Positions 22,689 to 35,504 of a stretch of 64,000 nucleotides of DNA are shown piece after piece. The notes under the pieces were generated by a model that worked only from the letters and a program-made list of their open reading frames with translations, had not been told where the DNA came from and did no database searches. Location of the stretch: contig CM053333.1 of NCBI GenBank assembly GCA_028583605.1, positions 27,693,302 to 27,757,301 of the forward strand, read 5' to 3'. A program made the translations under genes and the position numbers. Position 1 is the first letter of the stretch. Each line of letters starts with the position of its first letter. Source of the stretch: Dastarcus helophoroides. Its lineage: Eukaryota > Arthropoda > Insecta > Coleoptera > Bothrideridae.

Positions 22689-24747
22689 TGCGAATGAAGG
22701 GTTCGGTTTCAGCGAGATATCGAATCTGTGGACCATCAAACACACCGACCTTTATCTTTTGAAAGGGCAGTCTAGAAAATGCCACAATATATACTTAAAA
22801 CAATCTGCTTCAATTAACATAGATTTAATAACTTGCGTTACGAGGTCCAGTTTTATATACATATGTTGAAATATAAGTTTTTTTTCTGTCGGGAAGTTGT
22901 TGGTGCAGACTGCTTAAATCACTAGATTTCAGTTCACATTTTGGTAGTCAGTTTCACTGCTTCCAATGGTTTTTATGAAATCTGTTGTTCAACATACACA
23001 AAAAACAGGGATCCTTAGTATACTCGCGTTGCTGGCCAAGGAAAAGGCAGGTAGTGCATGTGATATTGCGACAAGTTAGTGACTCTTTTTATGCCTTCAT
23101 ATTGTTCATGCAAACAGGATGCCTATTTAACTCTAAAGCAGTTTAAAAACCGTACTTAACAGAAATTCTGTTACAAATTGTTCCCCTGTGTAATTGAAAT
23201 GTAACCACTGCTGACAAAATAGGATAAATCCAGATAACAATAAAATTCAATGTTCAAAATAATTTAAAAAAAAATTGTTCTGACTATTTAAACTCTAAGA
23301 ATTATTTATCATAACCAATATGAAAAACTCGAAGAGAAAAATATTAATATTTTTAGTTTTGACGAAGCGATGGATAGGAAGGTAAATTGCCCGGAACGGT
23401 AAATTTTATTGTTATTTATAACAATAATTGGTTACGTTAAGATAGCTTTTAAATATGTGGGCTGAACTGTTTTGCAAAATATGGATATTAGAAAAGTAAT
23501 AATGATAGTTAATGACTCCCACATAGAACACAAATATGCTCGGCGTCAAAAATTTGGTTTCACAGGAAATGGTTTAGAAGGATACGACCCACTTCACATT
23601 AAACTAATCCCCATTAAAAAATGTTAGAACACTGAAATAAAGAAGAAGATGCATTCTTATATTGAAAAGAGAAACCACGTATAAGTAACGCAACGATTCA
23701 AGAAAAATCCGTGCTGACCGCAAACTACACAACGTTTGAAGATGAGGAAATTTTAAAGGAAATATCAAAATTTTGACTTCGGAAGAAAATATAAAAGAGA
23801 TTGTAGTTTTAAACACCAAATGTCAACGAAAAATGTCTTTTTGAACCTACAATTAAGATTTTTTTTGGAAAAAAATTTAAAATAATTCAAAAAACTATCA
23901 AACATTAATTCTGAAGTTAAAATTTAATAAAAACAGTGTAAAATTGAAATTGGAATTTTCAAGGTTAATGAAAAGTTGTTCGATTTTTATGAAATAAAAA
24001 TATGAAAATTTCAGATTACATTTTTTATTTTGAGTCAAAAAAAGTTGAAAGTTAAAGAAAACCTCCAGATTTCTGTTGAGAAATTTCGAGTGTGTAAATT
24101 CTAATTTTGAGTTTAAAGTCGAAATTTTGAATTGTCTTTTAAATGGTAATTAAGCAAAAGTTTTTCAAGTTAAAATTACAAGATTAAAGTCAAAAATTCT
24201 TAATTCAAAATTTTTACATAAACACAAAGTTAATTTTTTTTTAACGAAATGTAGAGCTTATTTTAAAAAACTCAAAAGAAAGTCAATTTAGAAATAAATA
24301 ATTGGGAAAATATAATTTATAAATGTAGCATTGGATGCTATTAGGGCTGCTAGTTCTCTTTATCAACAAAACTCATTATTTAAAAATGAATTGAAATAAA
24401 CACATTTAAAGAATAATTTGAAATTTGATTACAAAATTTGTATACTAAATACAACTGGTATATTTTATTGCAAAAGAATCCGGTTTAAATCAAGCATTAG
24501 ACTTCATGGCGAAAATTATGATTAAAAAATCTGTGCAAAAAATCTCATGTCATAGAAATTTTCGTTTTTTAAATGCTTTTTTCCATAAGTACTTTAAATA
24601 CAGTTTGTCAGATGTCGGAATGTTTATTATTTAAGACAAAAATGGCGGAAAATTAACTCAGCTGTTTTATTATTTTCAAGTTTGTAACTTTACCTTCCAA
24701 TTTATTACCTGAAAACCTGCAACTAGTCAAACGTAGTTGAACCCTTA
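22689..24747. other. AT-rich DNA, no gene seen
   Basis: The part from about 23820 to 24300 is A-rich with recurring AAATTTTGA-type motifs, resembling the low-complexity arrays elsewhere in the window. The last bases (24740-24747, AACCCTTA) match the sequence after the poly-A of the following retrotransposon. Confidence 0.4.
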
Positions 24748-24888
24748 TAGGGCCATCTCTGAAGCCGGAAACAGCCAAGAGGCCATCGTAAGCATCATGA
24801 TGATGCGTCCCAAGATAATCTCTCTGAAACACTAATAGAGAGACGCCAAGAAAGGAGAGTTAACGAAGGAAACCCTGCTTGTCGCCAG

Positions 24889-25905
24889 CACATCAAGGCT
24901 GTTTTTTGAAACTGCAACGGACTCCAAGGCAACAGGAACGAACCCGAAGTTTTCGCAAAGGAAAACGACCTGGAGGTACTGATGCTGAACGAAACCAAGA
25001 TGACGTTCAGATCTAAGGATCCCAAAATCCGAGGATATGTTCTTCAACGCAGAGACAGACCAACTGGCCCAGAAGGAAGTACGGCTATCTATGTAAGTAG
25101 AAAGCAAAATCATTTTGCTGCAGGCACTCCGGAGTTGGAAAAGCTGGAAGGAATTGGAGTAACAATTTAAATGGCGCAGGGACCACTGACGCTGGTGTCT
25201 TGTTACTCCAGAACCAACGCCCCCACAGAGACAGATTTGGCATTCATCTTCAAAATGAACAATAACAATGTTATTGTAGCCGGAGACCTTTATGCCAAAA
25301 ATGTCGAGTGGGGCAGCAGAGCCAACAACAAAAACGGGAGGAGACTTCAAAGTTTCACAGCACAGAACGGAATCGATGTAACTGCTCCAGAAGAACTAAC
25401 CCATCATCATCTCGCCACAGGAATACCAGATATCCTGGACGTTGCACTGATAAAGGATGTTCGATACACTGTTGAGTTATCATCAGTTAGTGAGCTCAGC
25501 TCGGACCACAACCCAGTGATGATGACCATCGGAGATGATCGTGGACCCAAGCCTCCAGACACCTGCAGGAAAACAAACTGGCCACAGTTCAGAGAGTATC
25601 TAGTAGCAAACTTGGAAGAGCCTGGAGAGATCAACGCAAACGATGACATCAACGCAGATATGGAAAGACTGAAAATCACCATCACAGATTCAATTTCGGC
25701 AGCGACAAAAACTTTACGGCGTATAGAAGGAGGGAAACCCCTGCCAAATCACTTGGTGGAACTGATTAGAAGGAAAAATCGTGCCAGGAAGAGAGCAAGA
25801 CGAACCAATCCGCAAGCAGATGAGGCGGAAGTCAACAGGCTCATCCATGAGCTCAGGTATGAGCTCCGAGAGCACAAAATTTCTAAGTTTCAGGAACACC
25901 TATGA
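24889..25905 (+). pseudogene. Endonuclease domain of Jockey-like ORF2
   Basis: This is the N-terminal endonuclease of the ORF2 protein, which nicks target DNA to prime reverse transcription. The opening block reads NCNGL with the preceding conserved tryptophan changed to a stop (TGA 24907-24909). NETK (about 24988) provides the glutamate block, AGDLYAKNVEWG (25279-25314) the GD-x-NA block with its catalytic-region asparagine replaced by tyrosine, and SDHNPV (about 25502-25519) the C-terminal histidine block. A TAA at 25168-25170 splits the domain. After the endonuclease comes a basic linker rich in R and K (about 25710-25850), as usual before reverse transcriptase. The Y-for-N change alone would probably inactivate the nuclease. 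Confidence 0.85.
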
Positions 25906-27690
25906 AGTTGCAACCTCAAAACTCCATTACATCTCTGGCGCACAGCCAAAGCTCTAAGAAAAGATAGGAAACCTATCCCACTGATACACGGACCTCAAGA
26001 AATGGCGGATAAGGCCGCAGCTTTCGCGGAGACCTTTGAAGGACACTGGGAGGCCACACTTGAAGAAGTGGACTTAGACTTCGTAGAGAAGGTGAAAGAA
26101 TAGGTTCAAGTTCTTCAGGAGGAAGTGCCAGAAGAAGACGATGTCATCCAACCGACTAACAAAGATGAAAGCCAAAGCTTTCTGCGTAAGCTTAACATCA
26201 AAATGGCTCCAGGTCCAGACGAAATTTCAAACCAAGCTCTGAAGTTTCTGCCGGACCAAGCTGTCAAATACTTTAGAGCAATAGTCAATTCCATGTTTAA
26301 GTACCGGTATTTTCCCACAAGGTGAAAGTCTGCAAGCGTTATCTTCATTTCTAAGCCAGGTAAGGATAGGAAATTTCCCCTAAATTACAGGCCAATCAGC
26401 CTCTTATCCAATTTGGGTAAGGTGGCGGAAAGGATTTTGAGGAAGCGTCTACAGAATATTATCAGCGATCGCGACATCATTCCAAAGGAACAATTTGGGT
26501 TCCAACCTATGCACTCTATCTCAGACCGAGCTGCCAAGAGTGGTTAAAACAATCACTCAACGCATGAACTGGAACCAGGTAGTTAGAGCTATTTTCTTCG
26601 ATATCTCCAAGACATTTGACACGGTTGGCACCAAGGACTAGTCTACAAGATGCACTAGTTTGGAATACCTCTAACGATGGTTCAAATGGTAAGCTCGTTC
26701 CTAGACCAGCGCTTATTCAAAGCAAAGGTGGGACAGGAACTATCAAACCAGTTTGGGCTACAGTATGGGGTGCCTTAAGGCTCTGCCTTGTCACCTCTGC
26801 TGTATTCTCTGTTCACAGCGGACATCCCAAGAACCAATTCAACAATCAACCACACCTTATTGGCAACTTATGCAGACGACACAGCTTTGGTGGCGCACTT
26901 TTACAGTCCAAAGTTGGTCACCAGACGACTTCAGGAGGCAACAGACAGTCTACCAGATTACTTCTGTCAATGGAGAATCCAAGTCAACGCAGACAAGACC
27001 CAAGCATTTTTTTCACACGAAGAAGACTCCAATCATATGGACATGTAAATATTCATGTGGAAAACGTCGACTGGAGACTTCAGGCAAAGTATCTAGGTGT
27101 AATTCTTGATAAAAGACTTACATTCCAGGCACACATCAATAATGCAGTGTCCAAATCCAAAATGCTAAAGGGGCTGCTGCAAGCGATGATTGGTAGAAAT
27201 AGTAACCTGTCCATTGGACTTAAAGTGTTACTATACAAATCAATCATAAGATCGGCGATGACCTACGCATCTGTAGCTTAGTCACAGGCGACGGATAATC
27301 AGATGAAGAAACTCCAGGTGTTCCAGAACGTCTTTCTAAGACAAGCCATGGACGCTCCATGGTTTGTGAGAAACAATCAACTCCATAGGAAAGCTAAACT
27401 ACCTTGGGTAAGAGATTCTCTTAGGGAAATTAATTCCAGGGCGATGGTGAGAGCGGAAACGCATCCCAACGAACTAGTTCGACAGGCAGTGGATTACGAT
27501 CTAGACATCCCAACCAGGATTAGGAGACCAAGGATGGTGGGTGCTCTAGGCTACGACTTCCATTTCCATTTGTTTTGTTTGTTTCTTATGTTTCAGGCAA
27601 AACAGCTTACAATAGTGCTCCAGCACTATTGTACTATTCCGAGGGAGGGATTGGTGGCCAAGGGCCCGGCCCGAAGAAGTAGGAGTTTTT
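25906..27690 (+). pseudogene. Reverse transcriptase and tail of Jockey-like ORF2
   Basis: Reverse transcriptase blocks appear in order but in shifting frames. They are MAPGPDEI (about 26204-26227), KPGKDRKFPLNYRPISLLSNLGKVAERIL (about 26354-26440, split by stops upstream), EQFGF (about 26488), TYADDTALV (about 26866-26892, the catalytic YADD) and YLGVILDKRLTF (about 27088-27125). Frameshifts near 26540-26800 and 27050, and stops at 26101, 26323 and 27280, interrupt it. The C-terminal thumb and tail (27303-27600) are readable, ending in 'DIPTRIRRPR'. No RNase H domain is evident between the tail and the 3' UTR. The frame continues by chance into the 3' UTR. Confidence 0.85.
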
Positions 27691-27780
27691 AGTCGGTACC
27701 CGTAGTTTGAGCGGAAGTCCGACACTATCTGGGTATCTTCCCATATGACTTAACGGATTTTCCCCTACTTAAAAAAAAAA

Positions 27781-29148
27781 CCCTTAATTCAAGTTTAAAA
27801 TTTTGAGTTCTGTTCCGGCATGCTATTTATTCGAAGATAAGATCTTCTAAATAGGGATGTAGTGAATAAACGTTAACTTTTTAACTGTGTTTAGTTTATC
27901 TTTTTGCTTTAAAAATTAGTTTAAGGTTTTATTTTATTACAAATTGCACAGAAAAAAGCTCTTCACTTTTTTAACATCTCAACTGTAATTTATCAACCCT
28001 AAAAAATACCCCTTTATATAACGTTATCTAATTTTGCTTAATAACGACCTAAGTATACGGCATATTATCTGGGTTAATTTAGCGTCATGTTTTTTAATAA
28101 TGTAGCTCGAATCAAATTAAATCAACTTTCATCGGAGTCACGTTAGGAAGGGTAGGCTGAAATCGAATTAGTGAAGTTTAAATTTGGTGTACACGTTTTT
28201 CAATTACAAAGGGATACTTTCCAATTCGAAACATCGATACTACTTCTACTATGATTTTATTGTAATTTGAAATCCGTTTCCCGGTAGAACCCCATCTTAT
28301 AAAAAAGGATTATCTGTTACGTAAGTTTAAAATTCTAATCCTTACAAATTAACATATTTATAAAACTTCTACCAGGTAACAGAATAATCGGTCTAGATTT
28401 CAAGAAATTTAAAACGATTACTCGGTCTTTTTCAAGGAAAATTGCTATTTGCAAATATAGCCCTGAGAAAGTTCTTTATTAAAGCCGTGTAATCAAATTT
28501 TATTATTTCATTCAACATTGGTCATTTCAGCGCTTGAGGTCAATCACTTTTCTCAATTCTGAAACTTATCCTAAATTCCAGTCCCTCATATTTTCAAAGT
28601 AGGGTAAAGTTCCTTACTGTGTCGAGCATTACTGTTCCCGGGGCAGCGGGCAAAAATAAATACGCGTATAAAAGCAAATTATCACAGAATATATACATAT
28701 ATACACAGAATAATGTGTGATAAGTGAAATATTAAAAATATCTGTGACATTGAAATTTAAATGCACAGAATAGTAATCCTAACAAACATGACGTTTTTTC
28801 AATGTTTAAGCATTTCGTACTTTATACTTGGTTTATAAACATTTAAAACCGATTTTGTACAATGTGCAAAACGTTTTCACATGCCTCGGTCAGTGGTAGG
28901 TGCTTGGTAGAGAGCATTTTGAACATTTATAAAATTTATAAATCAATTTATTTTTGAGCTCTGAATTGCAAACTTCTTGACAATTTTTTTTTTATTCCTA
29001 TTATTTTTAAAGTTTTTTTACGATTTAAGAAATATTGATTTATTTTCTTCTACACAATTTTTATCCGATGTATCAGTTTTTTATACCACTAATTTGGCAA
29101 TCCAAAATGCTATTAAACACAACCGAAAAAAGTTGAAAAAAAAGATGA
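27781..29148. other. AT-rich DNA, no gene seen
   Basis: No recognisable coding or inverted-repeat element. Confidence 0.4.
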
Positions 29149-29179
29149 TGACGTCATTCTCCAAAAGTCAATGACGTCA
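29149..29179. promoter_or_regulatory. Two CRE/ATF palindromes
   Basis: TGACGTCA occurs at 29149-29156 and again at 29172-29179, 23 bp apart. It is the canonical CREB/ATF half-site pair. No gene is recognisable within 2 kb, so function is unproven. Confidence 0.3.
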
Positions 29180-29758
29180 TAATCAATTTCTACGCGCCCA
29201 AAGATGTTATTTTAACAAAGAACTCGATTTGTGTGAGCGAGTTTCTCTTAATTTGTAAATAACTATATTATGAATTTTTTTCCGAACTTTGGCATCACGC
29301 TGTTTATGGAAGAAAATAAAGTATTTTATTTAAACAAAATATAAGAGTAAAAATTCTCCGAAGTTTTCGGTCAATTTCGACCAAAAATCTAGTTTTGATC
29401 ACTTCATTTGCTTGGACGAAAATCGACCCAAATTTCGAATTAATTGAAAATTTCAAGTTTAAGGACAATATTTTTAGAAAAATTTCAAATGTTGAGAAAA
29501 ACTCGACATTTAAACTCTAAATTTCGAATTAAGGGTCAAATTTTTAAAAAAGAATGTAATTTTGAATCTAAATACGTGCAGAAGAATCTCGAAATTTGCA
29601 AAAAAAAACTTAAAAATTTTAATTAAAATATTTATTACTCATAAAATGTGTAAATAATAAATATTAAAATTTCATTATAATTAGAATAATAGATAGATCA
29701 CTTTTCTAAGATTGTTTTAAACATCGCATAATTTTAATATTTATTGTTATATGTATTA
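29180..29758. other. A-rich low-complexity DNA
   Basis: From about 29340 the sequence repeats loose AATTTCGA and AAATTTTTAAA motifs, as in the arrays of 8-11 and 30-33 kb. A 60-codon open frame at 29444-29626 lies in it and is not credible. Confidence 0.45.
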
Positions 29759-29988
29759 AAAAATTGAAATACAAATCTTGTTCCCTGACGCCAAGAAAAA
29801 TTAAAAACCACAAAAGAGGTTGCTCTAACGCGTTCGTTACTAGTACAGTATCTCTCTGAAAATGATAGCTTGGCTTTCGAAACGCGTTAGAGCAACCTCT
29901 GCTGTGTTTTTTAATCTTTCTTGGTTTCAGGGGACAAGATTTGTATTTCAATTTTTGAAGATAATCAAGTACCAGTTCCACCAAAGTG
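29759..29988. mobile_element. Foldback MITE, copy 3
   Basis: Arms contain AGGTTGCTCTAACGCG and its inverted copy, with CTTGTTCCCTGACGCCAAG and the inverted CTTGGTTTCAGGGGACAAG outside. The one-sided extension (GATAATCAAGTACCAGTTCCACC) is at the right. The flanks are an exact 10-bp duplication, ATATGTATTA at 29749-29758 and 29989-29998. The overlapping 92-codon minus-strand open frame is a by-product. Long ducts of inverted sequence with a 9-10-bp duplication point to a Mutator/Foldback-type origin, which is an inference. Confidence 0.85.
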
Positions 29989-29998
29989 ATATGTATTA

Positions 29999-30278
29999 TT
30001 TGACTACTTTATAGTGAAGAATTGTATGGAAGTATGGAATGAAAATACCAATACTGTAATCGACCGCGATCGTAAAATTAAAATTGTATAGATAATTTTA
30101 GCAGATGTTTACTAAAGGCTATTAGGGAGATATGTAGTTATAAAAATTACTTATATGCTCGAAACCTCTGTCGAATGTTTACAAATAGTTAGTTTTACTA
30201 AGAAGATACCTTTGTGTGAGTGTTGAAATATTGAATATTCCAGTAAGCGTGAAATATTAATATAAGCTGGCAATCCCC
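29999..30278. other. No gene seen
   Basis: Short AT-rich interval ending at a hAT-like terminus. Confidence 0.4.
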
Positions 30279-32940
30279 CAGGGGCGGCCTTAGCCATTGC
30301 GAGGCTCCGGGCGGGTAGATCTTTAAGAGGCCCTCGTCTTTGTGGAATTAGTTTTAACATAGACGTAGTCAGAATAGGGCAGAGTAGAACTGAGGAGACT
30401 TTCTCTAAAAAATTTCCATTCGACAAAAGTCGTCCTTCTTTAAGCTATTGATATTTTCTCGAAATTTCGACTTATTTCACGAAATTCGTCTTTTTTCATA
30501 ATTTTTTTTGGAAATTTCAAATGTATTCCTAAAATTCCATTTATTTTATCAGAATCCAACTTAACTGAAAATTTCGAATTTTTATCTCAAAATTCATCGC
30601 TTTATTTTTCGAAATTCTATCATTTCTCAAAATTAGTTTTTTTCCGGAAACTTCGACTTCTATTTAAACTTTGATTTTCTGAAAATTTCGACTTTTTTTA
30701 TCAAGATTTACCCTTTTGCTTAAAACTTGATCGATTTTTTGATAACAATATTTATCTGGGAATTTTTATAATGGCTTTTTTAGAAATTTTGTAAAAAGAC
30801 GAAAATTCCGAGAAAATTTCCCCTGGAATCGGGAAATACAACTTGTTTCTCAAAATTTCGACGACTATTTCAATATTGGACATTTTCTGACTCAGAGTAG
30901 GGCAGAACAGGGCGCATGTCTGCTTCTGATTCAAGCGCTCAAGAGAAAAATCTAGAAATTACATTTTTCTCAAAATTTGTCCTTTATCCAAAATTTCGAT
31001 TTGACTCTCTCTGGAGAATTTCGAGTGTTTACTAAATTTTGACTTTTTTCTCAAAATTTCGATCTTTTTTTTGTTTTTCAAGGGAAAAATCGAAAATTTT
31101 CAAAAAAAACAAATTTAGAAAAATCGAAATTTTGATATTTTTCTCAAAATCCGCTTTTTTTCGCAAATTTAAAATTATTTTGAAATCCCATCCTGTATCT
31201 TCCCGGAAAACTGAATATTTTTCCTGGAAATTCGTATCTTTCTTAAAATTTTGACTTTTTTTTCAAGACTTGTTTTTTCCACAAACGGACGGCTATTCTC
31301 AAAGTTGCACTTTTTCTTTAAGTTTGATTTTTTTCTGGAAAATTTCGATCTTTGATGCTTCATTTGGTAGTTTTTCTAGAAATGTCGACTGCTTTTCAGA
31401 GATTTCGTTTTTTTTTTAATTCCTTTATTTTTATTAACATCGGGTTTTTCTGGAGATTTTGATTATTTGGAATTTAATTTTTCAGAACTTTTAACAGGTT
31501 TCTCAAAATTTGCCTTTTTTCCGATATTTTTATATCAAAATTCGATATTCAACTTTGCTAAAAATTTTGAATTTCTCTTAAAATTAGTTTAATTTCGTCT
31601 TTTCAGAAATTTCGACTTTATTCTTAAAATTCCACTTTTTGGACTCTTTTTTCGGAAATCACTATTTCTATCAAAATTAGGCCACTTTTCTGAATATTTG
31701 TCTTTTCTTTAAATTTTGACTTTTTTAAATTTGATTAGAAATTTCATCTTCATATTTCGCCTTATTTTCGAAATATTGACTTTTATTTCAAAATGCCATA
31801 TTTAAGTTTCTGGAACTTTCTGGACTTTTTCCTCGAAATCGGCTTTTCCTGTAAATTTCAGTTTTCTCGAAATACGTCTGTTTTCTCTAAATTAGGTCGG
31901 CATATTATCAAAAATTAAAAATGTTGCGAAAAATATTTTTGGGTAATTTCGAGAAAAAGATTTCTTGTACATTCAATTTCTTTATTGAAATTTAAATATT
32001 ATGTCAAAATTAGAATAAGAAAGTAAACATTTCAAGAAAAGCGTTTTTGGAAATTGCAAATTTTTTCACAACTTTTGGTCTCTGGAAATATTTTGGCATA
32101 TTTAGAAATTTCGAGTTCTTCTGAAAGGTTGGGTTTTTATTCAATTTCGGTTTTCTAAAAAATCTTCTCCCAAAATAGGGTTTTTTTCAAAAAAATTGGT
32201 CACTTTGGAAATAACGACTTTATTCTACATTTTTCTCTCAAAATTGAACTTTCATTTTTTTAATATTCGTTTTTTTTTCTGATTTTTTTTTCAAACCTAA
32301 GTTTCCGAAAATTTCATGTTTCTCAATAGTTGTCTTATTCCGGAAATTTTGACTCGTACTAGAAATAGGGATGTTTTATGCTTCTGAAAATTTCCGTTTG
32401 CATTGAAACATTTTTCTCAAAATTCCAACTTTTTTTGAAAATTACATCTTTTTTTCACAACATTCCACCTTTAAAAATATATTTTTTTCGAATTTTCAAC
32501 AATTTTTGAGATTTTTCGAAAGGTTAGAATTTTATTTTAAACACGAATTTCTAAACATTCCAACTTTTTCCCAAAATTCGTTTTTCCTCGTCTCTTTCAA
32601 AATTAAAATTTCTCCTAAAAGTGTTCACTTTTCTTTAAGAGATTTCAATCTTTTTCTCGACATTTCGACGGTATTTTTTAAAATCGTTTTTTTTTAAATC
32701 TTCGAAATTTGGATAGTTTTTAAAGTCTTCCGAAAGGATCGGTTTTTATTTTAGATTCAATTTTCTGACTGTTTTCGCAAAGGTCGACTCTATTTCCAAA
32801 TTTCTAAGTTAATCTGAAAATTCGAGTACTCAGTTCATGTAGTTAAATGAAAATATACATATACTCGGAACGTTTTCCGGGTTTCTTTTTTTATCAATTT
32901 TTCAAAATGATTCTTGCCCCTCCCTGAAGTAAATCCTGCC
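30279..32940. mobile_element. Probable second hAT-like element, right end uncertain
   Basis: CAGGGGCGGCCTTAGCCATT at 30279 has the CAG start and GC-rich end of hAT terminal repeats. The next 2.6 kb repeat the same design as the element at 7967-11171: no transposase, dense TTTCGACTTTT and CAAAATTTCGA motifs. A possible decayed right end is TTGCCCCTCCCTG near 32925-32937, but it does not match the left end well and no 8-bp duplication is visible. The left end is firm, the right boundary is a guess. Confidence 0.45.
30430..32860 (+). repeat. Degenerate TTTCGACTTTT-type array
   Basis: Motifs such as AAAATTTCGACTTTTT, GGAAATTTCGA and TTTCTCAAAATT recur loosely over 2.4 kb, T-rich on the plus strand. 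The pattern lacks a fixed period. Short open frames (for example 31039-31254, 32506-32697) are by-products. Confidence 0.65.
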
Positions 32941-33019
32941 TACGCTTATGAATTTCAATGATGATGCTTGACTAGAAATGCAAAGTCATAAATAAATATA
33001 TTTGGATTTTTAAAATTGT

Positions 33020-33148
33020 TTATTGGAAACTAAGAAAAATTAATAAACACAAAGATTTTTTTTGGTGGAACGGACCGGTCCTTGGGTATCTTCAAAAAAA
33101 TCCTTCTTGCCTTCAGGGGACAAGTTTTGTCCTTCAATTTTTAAACAG
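33020..33148. mobile_element. Rearranged foldback MITE, copy 4
   Basis: It contains GGTGGAACGGACCGGTCCTT, the one-sided extension of this family, followed by CAGGGGACAAGTTTTGTCC. An internal arm piece (GAAACTAAGAAAAATTAATA) precedes rather than follows it. The order is therefore scrambled and no target duplication is visible. Confidence 0.6.
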
Positions 33149-35504
33149 AAAGATAACAAACTATTAATTATGATAAATAAGGTGCATTAATGTCTTAAAA
33201 AGATCAGGGATTTAGAAATGATGACGACTGCTCACAGAGCTTTGCATCGGTTGGAGTTTCGGCATAATTATATTAAAGTTTTGGTATCAGAAGGTAAAAA
33301 TCATTTGCCATCACTACTAGCTCCTCCGGTTATTTCGGGACATTTAAAGCCGGGATTATTGTCGGATTCATGTTAAGCTTGCCGCAGAACTAATTGAATC
33401 AAATAAGATTGAAACTATTAGGTTTCCAATCTTGAAGAGGATAAATATTCGACTCTGACTGTATACCACAGTACCCAATCCAACGTTCTGGACTATTTGG
33501 ATCACAGCTACAGCAAAAGAATGTGTCAGCTTAAGAAATAAAAACGGTTGGGTGTTCAGCAAACAAAGTGATGGATTTTCATTATTTTAAAGCATGCCTA
33601 ATTATATTTGTGTTGGTGGTGATAGCGATGGTAATAGGAAAATGTTTAACTTTAGGCATGACTTTACATAGTGAATAGTGTTTGTAGATTTGTCAAAAAA
33701 ATTATCTTAATTATGTTTGCACGTAACGAAAGCAAACGCCTTTTGTCCCCCAGGCCATACAGTTGGCATAAAGGAAATACATATATGAAAATATTTATGT
33801 CACGGATTCTGAGCGAATTTAACCATTTCCGTTGTTTCAGATGTTTATGGGACAGCAGGGTTGCTGACAAATCCTTTAAAGCTGAGGAATGATATAAAAC
33901 AGTTGACATCACACTATATAAATCTAATTTAAATATATGTCTTTGGTTCAATCAAAAAATATGCTGCTATAGCCGCTGCTGGCACGACAGGCTGGTACGA
34001 CAGACTAAAACCAGATTACCGACTTACTAGTTACTGGCTCCAGTGAGCTCAACAAATTGCATGTGTAAATGCCTATACAGAGTAAAAACAAATCAGCGAA
34101 GTTAGAGTCGGTCTCGCACAATTAGAGTTTTGTGCCAGTTATTACAGTAAACAGTCAATAAAAAAAAAATTAATTTATATATGAAATTAAAATTATAATT
34201 GAAAAATAAAAAAACTTGTGTATATTCAAATACACATATTTTTTTTACAATCGCAATATTTATGGAACCGATGGCTGTTTGATAATGTTTTAGTTTATGA
34301 GATTGCTTCGGATCGAGCTAAAATGTTTAGTTCCAACTACAATTACTGCGTTGCGTGCAATTTAATAAACCTGTGATAACTCGGAAAATATTTATATAAA
34401 TGAAATAATGTACAGACGAATTTAATGTTCATTCTGTCCGACTAAATTAAGCATTTTATTTAAAAAAAATTAATTCTATATGGGTCAGAAAGCCTTGGAC
34501 TCCAAATACCTATTTTTGCATAAAATATTTTTTTTCTCAACAACTATTGCGATATGGAAAATTTCTGCAGTTTTCTGATAATCTATGACCCAATATCTAC
34601 TAACCATATTAAAATCTAAATTTTACCTTTAGAGATTTAGATCAGTGAGGGTCATTTCTTATACATTTTGAGTTGTATCTTTAGGACCATTAGACCGAAT
34701 ATTAGAAAAAAAAATATTTTAAGATCTTTAGACCCTCCTTTTTAAAATGATACCCCACAAGATATATTAACGAAAACTTAATTTTTGGTGAGCGAATTAT
34801 AAAATACTAGTTTTAGGCTGTGTGCCCACATTTAATAACTCACTTAATGTTCGTCATCGTCTGGAGACGGTAACCAGTTAGCCGATCATCTGCTTTTACT
34901 CTGTCCGTACCCTAAGGCAATAAAGAGGGAGAAAGAGATCACGTTAGATTAGAAATTGTAAATTAATTATCCTCTTATAACCATGCCAGACATCTCAGAA
35001 AAGCGACAAAAACATATCTGGGTTACCTTGACTCTGAGAGTCCTTAAAACCTCCTTGAGTGATTCGGTTTTTCATATATCAGTAGCGAACACAGAAACAG
35101 ATTAAGGTGAAATTGTAATCAGTGCGGAATATTTTCGAAACAAATGAGAACCGACAATCATCATACACATTTAAAATATTGTGTGTCCATGAGAGAAACA
35201 GATAATGCCGACGTAATTTTTTTTATACTACCGTGGAATAATCTTTTATTGACCGTATCAATCAAAATGTTCCGTCGAAGATGTGCCTACAAATGTTAAT
35301 TGTTTAATGTGTTTGAAGCTTAATAATTGCAGCTGTTTGAGCATTGGAGATTAACTTTGAGGATGCGTGGCTTTTTATTTTTTAGAATTCCGGAGACACC
35401 AACAATGTAAAATATTTTGATATTAGTTTAAACTTATTGTCCATTAGTAGGCGATATTCTCGCTACCGCTTCCGAAAGGTACTGCTTTATTAACGCATAT
35501 GTAA
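33149..35504. other. AT-rich DNA, no gene seen
   Basis: Open frames at 33671-33892 and 33664-33951 overlap on opposite strands and show no domain. A TTGTTTCAG that could serve as a splice acceptor lies at about 33833, with no supporting exon evidence. Confidence 0.35.

Larger units (their letters stand above)
24748..27780 (+). mobile_element. 5'-truncated Jockey-like non-LTR retrotransposon
   Basis: A 3.0-kb insertion carries an apurinic endonuclease followed by reverse transcriptase and ends in ten A residues (27771-27780). The six bases after the tail (CCCTTA) also occur just before the start, and two more A's would extend this to AACCCTTA. This is a plausible target duplication of 6-8 bp. 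ORF1 (the gag-like protein) is missing, as expected of a 5' truncation during target-primed reverse transcription. The GC content is visibly higher than in the surroundings. Domain order and the motifs SDHNPV and YADD fit the Jockey/R1 group; I place it nearest Jockey without alignment. Several stops and frameshifts make it dead. Confidence 0.85.

Noticed and set aside
22334..22785. Open frames of 86-147 codons on both strands
   Set aside because: They are the six-frame translation of an 8-bp tandem array without stops.
33671..33892. Possible exon after a TTGTTTCAG acceptor
   Set aside because: The overlapping opposite-strand frame is equally long, and there is no motif or matching donor.
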